A DNA stretch of 6,066 nt from Paracoccaceae bacterium. Lineage in GTDB: Bacteria > Pseudomonadota > Alphaproteobacteria > Rhodobacterales > Rhodobacteraceae. The position numbers and the translations under genes are program-made. Below the pieces are notes generated by a model, which saw only the letters and a program-made list of their open reading frames with translations, had not been told where the DNA came from and searched no databases. Location: NCBI GenBank assembly GCA_026982515.1, contig JALSGY010000041.1:1-6066 (forward strand), in the 5' to 3' direction. Of this stretch, positions 1-5,946 are shown piece by piece. How positions within the stretch are numbered: position 1 is the first letter of the stretch; every line of letters starts with the position of its first letter.

Positions 1-1504
1 GATGAACCCGCTGCTCCAGGACGTGGGGCTGGCGCTGCATCCGCCCTTCCTCTACCTCGGCTACGTGGGGCTTTCGGTTTCCTTCTCATTCGCCATAGCG
101 GCGCTGCTCGAGGGGCGGGTGGACGCCGCCTGGGCGCGCTGGGTTCGGCCCTGGACGCTGGCGGCCTGGGTGTTCCTGAGCCTGGGCATCGGGCTGGGCT
201 CGTGGTGGGCCTATTACGAACTGGGCTGGGGCGGGTTCTGGTTCTGGGATCCGGTCGAGAACTCCTCGTTCATGCCCTGGCTGTTCGCGGTGGCGCTGCT
301 GCACTCGGCGATCGTGGTCGAGAAACGCGAAGCGTTGAAGAGCTGGACCATCCTGCTGGCGATCCTCGCCTTCGGCTTCTCGCTGATGGGCGCCTTCCTG
401 GTGCGCTCCGGGGTGCTGACCTCGGTGCACGCCTTCGCCAACGATCCGGCGCGCGGCGTGGCGCTGCTGCTGATCCTGCTGTTCTTCGTGGGCGGGGCGC
501 TGACGCTCTATTCCTTCCGGGCCCATGTCCTGCAGGCCAAGGGGGTGTTCGGCGTGGTCAGCCGGGAAAGCGCGCTGGTGTTCAACAACGTGCTGCTGGC
601 GGTCTCGGCTCTGGTGGTCTTCGTGGGCACCATGTGGCCGCTGGGGGCCGAGCTGTTCACCGGGCGGAAGGTCTCGGTGGGCCCGCCCTTCTTCAACGCC
701 GCCTTCACGCCTTTCGGGGTGCTGATCGTGGCCCTGCTGCCGATCGGCACGCTGCTGCCGTGGAAGCGGGCGACACTGAAGCGGGCCATCCAGCCGCTGT
801 GGGGCGTGCTGGCGCTGTCGGTGTCGCTTGGTGCTCTGGCCTATGCGATCCAGACCGGCAACTCGGCGCTCGGCCCGATCGGACTGCTGCTGGCGGGCTG
901 GCTGATCGGCGGCTCGGCGGTCGATCTGTGGCAGAAGACGGGCCGGGGCGGCCTGGCCAGCAAGCTGGGCCGGATGGCACGGCTGCCGCGCGCAGACTGG
1001 GGGCGGATCATCGCCCATGCGGGTCTGGGCGTGATGATCATGGCCATGACCTCGCTGATGGCATGGGAGACGGAGGATATCCGCGTCGCCTATATCGGCG
1101 AACCCTATCCGCTCGGCCCCTACGAGGTCACGCTCAATGGCGTCGAGCAAGGCGAGGGGGTCAACTATTTCACCACCATAGCCGACATTTCGATAAGCCG
1201 GGACGGCAAGGAAGTGGCCCGCCTGTTCCCGGAAAAGAGGGTGTATCCGGCGGCCGGCATGCCGACGACCGAAGCGGCCATCGCCACCAATCCGTTCCGG
1301 GACCTCTACGTGGTGGTGGGCGATGCCCAGGATGACGGGGGCTGGACGGTTCGCTCCTACATCAAGCCGATGGCCAACTGGATCTGGGGCGGCATGATCA
1401 TCATGGCGCTGGGCGGCATCGTCAGCCTGACCGACCGCCGTTACCGGGTTGCGGGAGGGGCGGTCCGCAAGACGCCCAAGGCCGAGGGAGTGCCTGCCGA
1501 ATGA
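1..1504 (+). CDS. ccmF: Cytochrome c haem lyase subunit CcmF, 5'-truncated by the window edge
   Basis: CcmF is the inner-membrane core of the System I haem lyase; it takes haem from holo-CcmE and, with CcmH (and CcmI), attaches it to CXXCH motifs of apocytochromes c in the periplasm. About 500 residues are visible. The tryptophan-rich WWD haem-handling segment lies at visible residues 68-94 (GWGGFWFWDPVEN core). Four histidines, H13, H101, H143 and H339, have nearly the spacing I recall for E. coli H173, H261, H303 and H491, so H101 and H339 would bind haem b and H13 and H143 would be the periplasmic ligands. That alignment implies roughly 160 residues lie upstream, and the Met at base 2 is internal. 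Many hydrophobic segments alternate with loops; a periplasmic domain spans about 355-455, followed by a last helix (about 458-477). The stop overlaps the ccmH start as ATGA, suggesting translational coupling. Confidence 0.96.
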   Translation, partial: MNPLLQDVGLALHPPFLYLGYVGLSVSFSFAIAALLEGRVDAAWARWVRPWTLAAWVFLSLGIGLGSWWAYYELGWGGFWFWDPVENSSFMPWLFAVALLHSAIVVEKREALKSWTILLAILAFGFSLMGAFLVRSGVLTSVHAFANDPARGVALLLILLFFVGGALTLYSFRAHVLQAKGVFGVVSRESALVFNNVLLAVSALVVFVGTMWPLGAELFTGRKVSVGPPFFNAAFTPFGVLIVALLPIGTLLPWKRATLKRAIQPLWGVLALSVSLGALAYAIQTGNSALGPIGLLLAGWLIGGSAVDLWQKTGRGGLASKLGRMARLPRADWGRIIAHAGLGVMIMAMTSLMAWETEDIRVAYIGEPYPLGPYEVTLNGVEQGEGVNYFTTIADISISRDGKEVARLFPEKRVYPAAGMPTTEAAIATNPFRDLYVVVGDAQDDGGWTVRSYIKPMANWIWGGMIIMALGGIVSLTDRRYRVAGGAVRKTPKAEGVPAE

Positions 1505-2178
1505 TGCGCATGCTCACATTCGTTCTGGCGATGGTGCTGGCGCTGCCGGCCTGGAGCGTGGAGCCCGACGAGATGCTCGACGATCCCGTGCTCGAGGAGC
1601 GGGCGCGGGATATCTCCAAGGGCCTGCGCTGCCTGGTCTGCCGCAACGAGAACATCGACGAATCCAACGCCGACCTGGCGCGCGATCTTCGCATCCTGCT
1701 GCGCGAGCTGCTGCTGCGCCAGCAGCTGATGAAGATGGAGGATCTCGCCCTTGCTGCCTTGGATGGTTCCGCGGCGGCGAACGACCCCGCCGCAGTGGAG
1801 GAGGTTCTCACGGTGGTGCGCGAGACGCTTTCCTCGCGCGAACAGCGGCTCGATTACGTCTGGCGCGCGGCGCTGGAGGGGCTTGGCGAAAACCGCCCGT
1901 TGGCAGAGGATCTGGCACGGCAGGCGAACGGGCTGATCGACGAGAAGGCGGGCAATGCCGAGGTCGTCGGGTTCATCGTCGACCGGTATGGCGAATACGT
2001 CCTGCTCAAGCCGACCATGAAAGGGGTCAACCTCATCCTGTGGATCGCGGCGCCGGTGATGCTGATCACCGCTCTTGGGGTGGTGTTCTTCTATATCAGG
2101 CGACGTGCCTCCGAAGAGCCCGAGCCCGATCTCGACCCAGAAGAACAGGCGCGGCTGAAGGAAATTCTCGGGAGTTGA
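1501..2178 (+). CDS. ccmH: Cytochrome c maturation thioredoxin-like protein CcmH (Ccl2/CycL) with an enlarged central region
   Basis: CcmH is a membrane-anchored periplasmic thiol-disulfide protein that reduces or presents the apocytochrome c haem-binding cysteines to the CcmF lyase. The 225 residues show an N-terminal signal or anchor segment (1-19), the LRCLVCRNE redox motif with Cys44 and Cys47, the family block DESNADLARDLR (53-64), a second conserved block DRYGEYVLLKP (161-171), a transmembrane helix (about 176-198) and a charged C-terminal tail. It starts inside the ccmF stop (ATGA); an in-frame ATG directly follows at 1504, so the exact start is open by one residue. A purine-rich stretch near 1484-1489 may be the ribosome site. 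The oddity is size: 114 residues separate the second Cys from the RYG motif, against about 40 in E. coli CcmH as I recall it. It lacks the large C-terminal CcmI-like domain of E. coli CcmH. Confidence 0.93.
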   Translation: MMRMLTFVLAMVLALPAWSVEPDEMLDDPVLEERARDISKGLRCLVCRNENIDESNADLARDLRILLRELLLRQQLMKMEDLALAALDGSAAANDPAAVEEVLTVVRETLSSREQRLDYVWRAALEGLGENRPLAEDLARQANGLIDEKAGNAEVVGFIVDRYGEYVLLKPTMKGVNLILWIAAPVMLITALGVVFFYIRRRASEEPEPDLDPEEQARLKEILGS

Positions 2179-2185
2179 CGGCGCG

Positions 2186-2228
2186 TTCCGCTTTCCTTTC
2201 CCGGCGGTTTGCCTATCGTGGCGGAAAG
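2186..2228 (+). other. Possible stem-loop in the ccmH-crotonase gap
   Basis: The 68-base gap after ccmH can fold in two competing ways. TTCCGC (2186-2191) can pair with GCGGAA (2221-2226), or CTTTCC (2196-2201) with GGAAAG (2223-2228). The 3' side is followed by TTCTTCT. This could be a weak terminator of the ccm operon or chance pairing. The stems are only six pairs with long loops. I see no convincing promoter in the gap. Confidence 0.2.
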
Positions 2229-2236
2229 TTCTTCTG

Positions 2237-2242
2237 AGGGGA
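2237..2242 (+). promoter_or_regulatory. Ribosome binding site of the crotonase gene
   Basis: AGGGGA lies four bases before the ATG at 2247, within a purine-rich run (2236-2244). It is the clearest Shine-Dalgarno element on the plus strand and fixes the start at MQYETIRLSL. Confidence 0.7.
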
Positions 2243-2246
2243 AGCC

Positions 2247-3023
2247 ATGCAATACGAGACCATCCGCCTGTCCCTTAGGGGCGGGGTCGCGGTTCTGAAG
2301 CTGAACCGCCCCGAAGTGATGAACGCGCTCAACAGCCAGATGCGGGCCGAGATCCTGCACGCCCTGCGCGAGGCGCACGATGAGGCGCGGGTGCTGGTGA
2401 TCACCGGCCAGGGGCGCGCCTTCTGTTCAGGGCAGGACCTGGGCGATGGGGCCACGGCCGCCGATCTCGACCTCGAACGCACCCTGCGCGACGAGTACGA
2501 GCCGCTGCTCAAGGCGATATACGATTGCCCGATCCCCACCATCGCGGCGGTCAACGGCGCGGCGGCCGGGGCCGGGGCCAGCCTGGCGCTGGCCTGCGAC
2601 GTGGTGATCGCCACCGAAAGCGCCGTCTTTACCCAGGCCTTCGCGCGTATCGGGCTGATTCCGGATGCCGGGTCCACCTACTGGCTGCCCCGGCAGGTGG
2701 GCTTTGCCAAGGCCATGGGGGCGGCGCTGTTTGCCGAGCCGATCACCGCCAGCCAGGCCGAGGACTGGGGGATGATCTGGGAAGCGGTGCCGGATGACGA
2801 CTTCGCCACGCACTGGGCGGGGCGGGCGGCCAAGCTGGCGGCCGGGCCCACCGCGGCCTACCGGGCCATCAAGAAGGCGCTGCGGGCCAGTTTCGCCAAC
2901 GACTTGCAGGCGCAGCTGGAACTGGAGGCGCAGCTGCAGGGCGATTGCGGCAAGACCCGCGACTTCAGGGAAGGGGTGCTGGCCTTCCTGGAAAAACGCC
3001 CGGCCCATTTCGAGGGCCGCTGA
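2247..3023 (+). CDS. Enoyl-CoA hydratase/isomerase family protein, PaaG-like
   Basis: This is a crotonase-fold acyl-CoA enzyme of 258 residues, the usual family length, cytosolic with no signal peptide. Members hydrate or isomerise enoyl-CoA thioesters, using two backbone amides as an oxyanion hole. Visible landmarks are LNRPEVMNALN (19-29), the first oxyanion segment GRAFCSGQDL (56-65), the second oxyanion segment AAVNGAAAGAGASLALACD (100-118), and RIGLIPDAGSTYWLPR (134-149) with Asp140. GQDL, LIPD with a catalytic-position Asp, and the following DWGMIWEAV (173-181) closely resemble E. coli PaaG, the oxepin-forming ring epoxide isomerase of phenylacetate degradation, as I recall it. No other paa gene is in view, so the substrate may be a different enoyl-CoA and I give no symbol. 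The family's usual GGT after the Asp is GST here. The gene is separated from ccmH by 68 bases, has its own ribosome site and converges on gltA. Confidence 0.9.
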   Translation: MQYETIRLSLRGGVAVLKLNRPEVMNALNSQMRAEILHALREAHDEARVLVITGQGRAFCSGQDLGDGATAADLDLERTLRDEYEPLLKAIYDCPIPTIAAVNGAAAGAGASLALACDVVIATESAVFTQAFARIGLIPDAGSTYWLPRQVGFAKAMGAALFAEPITASQAEDWGMIWEAVPDDDFATHWAGRAAKLAAGPTAAYRAIKKALRASFANDLQAQLELEAQLQGDCGKTRDFREGVLAFLEKRPAHFEGR

Positions 3024-4407
3024 GGCGGGGAGGGCGCAAATGCGAGAGGGCGGCCCGCCGCCCGCCCCGCATCTTCTTCTGTCCGGAAATACTCTGCGCG
3101 CAGCGCACCGCGTCAGCGGTTTTCCACGTCCACGTAATCGCGCCGGGTGTAACCGGTATAAGCTGGCGCGGGCGGCCGATCTTCATTTGCGGATCGGCGA
3201 TCATTTCCTTCCACTGGCTGACCCAGCCCACGGTGCGGGCCACCGCGAAGATCGGGGTGAACATCGAGGTCGGGAAGCCCATGGCATCAAGGATGATGCC
3301 CGAGTAGAAGTCCACGTTGGGGTAGAGCTTCTTCTCGATGAAATATTCGTCTTCGAGGGCGATGCGCTCCAGCTCCTTGGCGACCTTCAGGGTTTCGTTG
3401 TTCTCGATACCCAGCAGATCCAGCACCTCGTCGGCGGACTGCTTCATCACCTTGGCGCGCGGGTCGAAGTTCTTGTAGACGCGGTGGCCGAAGCCCATCA
3501 GGCGGAACGGGTCGGACTTGTCCTTGGCCCGCTTGATGTATTCGGGGATGCGGTCCACCGTGCCGATCTCGCGCAGCATCTCCAGGCAGGCCTGGTTGGC
3601 GCCGCCATGGGCCGGCCCCCACAGGCAGGCGATACCGGCGGCGATGCAGGCGAACGGGTTGGCCCCCGAGGAGGAGGCCAGCCGCACCGTGGAGGTGGAG
3701 GCGTTCTGCTCGTGGTCGGCATGGAGGATGAAGATGCGGTCCATGGCGCGCGACAGGATCGGGTTCACCTCGTAATCCTCGGCCGGAACGGCAAAGCACA
3801 TGCGCAGAAAGTTCGAGGAATAATCGAGATCGTTGCGCGGGTAGATGTCGGGCTGGCCGATGGAATACTTGTAGGCCATGGCGGCGATGGTCGGCATCTT
3901 GGCGATCAGTCGGATCGAGGCCACCTCGCGCTGCCAGGGATCGGTGATGTCGGTGCTGTCGTGATAGAAGGCCGACATGGCACCGACCACGCCCACCATG
4001 GTGGCCATCGGGTGGGCATCGCGCCGGAAGCCGCGGAAGAAGTTGTGCATCTGCTCGTGAATCATCGTGTGATGGGTCACGCGCGATTCGAAATCCTCCA
4101 ACTCGTCCGCGGTGGGCAGCTCGCCATAGAGCAGCAGGTAGCAGACCTCGAGGAAATGCGACTTCACGGCCAGCTGGTCGATCGGGTAGCCGCGATGCAG
4201 CAGCTCGCCCTTGTCGCCATCGATGTAGGTGATGGCGGAATCGCAGCTGGCGGTGGAGGTGTAACCGGGATCATAGGTAAACACGCCGGCCTGTGCATAG
4301 AGCTTGCGTATGTCGACGACATCCGGCCCCGCGGTGGGCGAAAGCACGGGCAGCTCCACCGTCTTGTCGTCCAGAATCAGCTTGGCGGTTTTTCCGGTGT
4401 CTGCCAT
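2965..4407 (-). CDS. gltA: Citrate synthase, frameshifted near its 3' end
   Basis: Citrate synthase condenses oxaloacetate and acetyl-CoA to citrate, the entry step of the TCA cycle, in the cytosol. The catalytic triad is visible as His267 (GPAHGGAN), His308 (GFGHRVYKNFDPRA) and Asp366 (NVDFYSG), matching E. coli H264, H305 and D362. Conserved arginines lie at R391 (AVARTVGW) and in GRPRQ (411-415). ATG at 4407 is preceded at six bases by AGAGGA. After Gln415 one base is missing in the leucine codon (3161-3162). Literal reading continues with unrelated residues to a TGA at 2965-2967, giving 480 residues overlapping the facing gene by 59 bases. Adding a base yields YTGYTRRDYVDVENR and TGA at 3113-3115, a normal 431-residue enzyme. 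The gene lies 60 bases downstream of gltX on the same strand. Identity is certain; the 3' end as given is probably an error or a mutation. Confidence 0.95.
   Translation of the reverse strand: MADTGKTAKLILDDKTVELPVLSPTAGPDVVDIRKLYAQAGVFTYDPGYTSTASCDSAITYIDGDKGELLHRGYPIDQLAVKSHFLEVCYLLLYGELPTADELEDFESRVTHHTMIHEQMHNFFRGFRRDAHPMATMVGVVGAMSAFYHDSTDITDPWQREVASIRLIAKMPTIAAMAYKYSIGQPDIYPRNDLDYSSNFLRMCFAVPAEDYEVNPILSRAMDRIFILHADHEQNASTSTVRLASSSGANPFACIAAGIACLWGPAHGGANQACLEMLREIGTVDRIPEYIKRAKDKSDPFRLMGFGHRVYKNFDPRAKVMKQSADEVLDLLGIENNETLKVAKELERIALEDEYFIEKKLYPNVDFYSGIILDAMGFPTSMFTPIFAVARTVGWVSQWKEMIADPQMKIGRPRQLIPVTPGAITWTWKTADAVRCAQSISGQKKMRGGRRAALSHLRPPRLSGPRNGPGVFPGRPAPLP
3025..3080 (+). terminator. 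Probable intrinsic terminator of the crotonase gene
   Basis: Directly after the stop, GCGGGG (3025-3030) and GGGCG (3032-3036) pair with CGCCC (3059-3063) and CCCCGC (3065-3070), giving 11 pairs around one A/G mismatch. The T-rich tail ATCTTCTTCT (3071-3080) follows. An alternative inner hairpin, GGGCGG/CCGCCC with a CCCG loop (3048-3063), competes with it. The T tract is interrupted, so strength is uncertain. In the opposite direction the stem is followed by CTCAGC with no T run, so it serves the plus strand better than gltA. Confidence 0.5.
3113..3162 (-). other. Out-of-frame native C-terminal tail of citrate synthase and site of the lost base
   Basis: Reading leftwards, CAG (Gln415, 3165-3163) is followed by CT and then TAT ACC GGT TAC, so the leucine codon has two bases instead of three. 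From 3160 to 3116 the shifted frame encodes YTGYTRRDYVDVENR, followed by TGA (3115-3113). The motif RPRQLYTG followed by an R-D-Y-x-x-x-E-x-R ending is the usual alphaproteobacterial GltA C terminus as I recall it. If the original codon was CTT, the loss is one T from a TTT run, a common kind of sequencing error or slippage event. No classical slippery heptamer (X XXY YYZ) is present. Confidence 0.88.
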
Positions 4408-4413
4408 CAGTCA

Positions 4414-4419
4414 TCCTCT
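4414..4419 (-). promoter_or_regulatory. Ribosome binding site of gltA
   Basis: On the minus strand AGAGGA ends six bases before the ATG at 4407. This good match and spacing support the start MADTGKTAKL. Confidence 0.7.
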
Positions 4420-4426
4420 TGTCTTT

Positions 4427-4467
4427 GGCCCTTGCCCGGCGGGCGGGCCGTTGCTGTGTTCAGGGCC
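4427..4467 (-). other. Inverted repeat filling the gltX-gltA gap
   Basis: Immediately after the gltX stop on the minus strand, GGCCCT (4467-4462) is complementary to AGGGCC (4432-4427), and a GC-rich inner GCCC/GGGC pairing lies within. The tail AAAGACAAGAGG has no T run, so it is not a typical intrinsic terminator. It may stabilise or separate the two messages, or be chance in GC-rich DNA. It leaves open whether gltA is co-transcribed with gltX. Confidence 0.3.
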
Positions 4468-5871
4468 TCAGCCCCGCACATCCTTCAGCCGGGCGAGGGT
4501 TTCCTCGCGGCCCAGGACGAGCATCATGTCGAAAACACTCGGGGAAACGGTGCGCCCCGCAAGTGCTGCGCGGAGGGGCTGGGCAATCTTGCCGAGCTTC
4601 AGGCCATGGGCCTGTGCGACCCCGGCCACGACCGCCTCCAACGTGTCGCGATCCCAGCTAGCATTTTGCAGCTGCGGCGTCAATTCATTCAGTATACCAC
4701 GGGATACATCATCCAGGGATCGTTGCGCCTTCTCATCAATGCCGATGGGCCGCGAGGCAAGAACAAAATGCGCCTTGTCAAGCAGTTCAGGGAAGGTCCT
4801 GGCCCGATCCTTGAGGCAGTACATGGCCCGCAGCAGCCCTTCCTTCTGGGTCCGGGTGAGGGGCGGCTGGCCGGTGGCCGCAAGATATTCATCGATTTCC
4901 GCTACGAGTGCAGCATCGTCGGCAATGGCGATGTGACGGCCGCAGATGTTTTCCAGCTTCTTGAAGTCGAACCGCGCCGGCGCGCGGCCGATTCCCGACA
5001 GATCGAACCATTCCTTCGCCTGTTCGTCGGTGAAGAACTCGTCATCGCCGTGGCTCCAGCCCAGCCGGGCGAGATAGTTGCGCATCCCCGCCGCCGGGTA
5101 GCCCATCTTCTGGAATTCCTCCACCCCGGTGGCGCCGTGACGCTTGGAAAGTTTCTTGCCGTCGGGGCCATGGATCAGCGGGATGTGGGCCCAGACCGGC
5201 ACCTCCCAGCCCAGGGCGCGATAGATCAGCGTCTGGCGGGCGGCATTGGCTAGGTGGTCGTCCCCGCGGATCACGTGGGTGACGCCCATGTCATGATCAT
5301 CGACGACGACGGCCAGCATGTAGGTGGGGCTACCATCGGAACGTAAACAGATCATGTCGTCGAGCTGATCGTTCCGCCACACCACCCGGCCCTGCACCGC
5401 ATCCTCGATCACCGTCTCCCCCTCGCGCGGGGCCTTGAGGCGGATTACGTAGGGCCCATCCGGGTGGCTGGCCGGATCCGCATCGCGCCAGGGCGAGCGG
5501 AACAGCGTCGAGCGCCCCTCGGCGCGGGCGGCCTCGCGGAAGGCGGCGATTTCCTCCTGGGTGGCGAAGCACTTGTAGGCGTGGCCGGAGTCCAGCAACG
5601 CCCGGGCCACCTCTACGTGGCGGGCCGCCCGGGAGGCCTGGCTGACGGGCTCGTCGTCCCAGTCGAGCCCCAGCCATTTCAGGCCGCGAAAGATCGCTTC
5701 TGTGGCTTCTGGGGTCGAGCGCGCCCGGTCGGTATCCTCGATGCGCAGCAGGAACCTGCCGCCACGCCCGCGCGCGTAAAGCCAGTTGAACAGCGCGGTG
5801 CGCGCGCCCCCGATATGCAGCGTGCCGGTTGGCGAGGGGGCGAAACGGGTGACGACGGGGGTGTCGGACAT
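4468..5871 (-). CDS. gltX: Glutamyl-tRNA synthetase (class I)
   Basis: This cytosolic enzyme attaches glutamate to tRNA-Glu using ATP, and in organisms with GatCAB may also mischarge tRNA-Gln. The 467 residues are the normal length. The class I signatures are PSPTGTLHIGGART (12-25, with HIGG for HIGH) and KLSKR (240-244, the KMSKS equivalent), with IEDTD (44-48), YMLAVVVDDHDMGVTHVIRG (184-203) and an all-helical anticodon-binding domain from about residue 310 to the end. The KCF segment (100-102) lacks the CxC seen at the E. coli zinc site, as in many GluRS. The start ATG (5871-5869) has a modest AAAAGG ten bases upstream; another ATG seven bases further upstream is out of frame. Codons around residues 378-397 are unusually AT-rich. 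Many alphaproteobacteria carry two gltX copies, and this would be the copy beside gltA. Identity is secure. Confidence 0.97.
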   Translation of the reverse strand: MSDTPVVTRFAPSPTGTLHIGGARTALFNWLYARGRGGRFLLRIEDTDRARSTPEATEAIFRGLKWLGLDWDDEPVSQASRAARHVEVARALLDSGHAYKCFATQEEIAAFREAARAEGRSTLFRSPWRDADPASHPDGPYVIRLKAPREGETVIEDAVQGRVVWRNDQLDDMICLRSDGSPTYMLAVVVDDHDMGVTHVIRGDDHLANAARQTLIYRALGWEVPVWAHIPLIHGPDGKKLSKRHGATGVEEFQKMGYPAAGMRNYLARLGWSHGDDEFFTDEQAKEWFDLSGIGRAPARFDFKKLENICGRHIAIADDAALVAEIDEYLAATGQPPLTRTQKEGLLRAMYCLKDRARTFPELLDKAHFVLASRPIGIDEKAQRSLDDVSRGILNELTPQLQNASWDRDTLEAVVAGVAQAHGLKLGKIAQPLRAALAGRTVSPSVFDMMLVLGREETLARLKDVRG

Positions 5872-5910
5872 GGCGCATTAACCTTTTGGAAACCACGCGG
5901 GAGCTAGCGT

Positions 5911-5946
5911 TGGCGGTGGTCTATTCAATCGGCAGTGCAAGAACAA
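5911..5946 (-). promoter_or_regulatory. Weak candidate gltX promoter in the divergent gltX-comEC region
   Basis: On the minus strand TTGTTC (5946-5941) and TAGACC (5923-5918) are 17 bases apart, a sigma70-like spacing with a poor -10 match. TTGAAT, closer to gltX, followed by TAGCTC is an alternative. Either would overlap the start of the divergent gene, since only about 40 bases separate the two coding regions. This is a guess from spacing and partial matches. Confidence 0.18.

Noticed and set aside
86..1150. A 354-codon minus-strand open frame inside ccmF
   Set aside because: It is antisense to the WWD domain and other conserved parts of ccmF and its product is a His/Gln/Arg-rich string typical of a shadow frame.
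1449..2237. A second plus-strand open frame across ccmH
   Set aside because: The Arg/Gly-rich product has no family features, while the overlapping frame encodes a clear CcmH with CxxC and RYG motifs.
3094..3103. Palindrome CTGCGCGCAG as a gltA terminator
   Set aside because: It can form only a small stem, and the minus-strand bases that follow (AGTATTT) give a weak T tract, so it is not convincing.
3158..3165. Programmed ribosomal frameshifting in gltA
   Set aside because: The site CAGCTTATA is not a classical slippery sequence, and citrate synthase is not known for frameshifting. A lost base or sequencing error is simpler.
2794..5253. A very long plus-strand open frame (819 codons) across gltA and gltX
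   Set aside because: It lies antisense to two unmistakable conserved genes and its translation has no recognisable family motif. Long antisense frames are expected opposite GC-rich genes.
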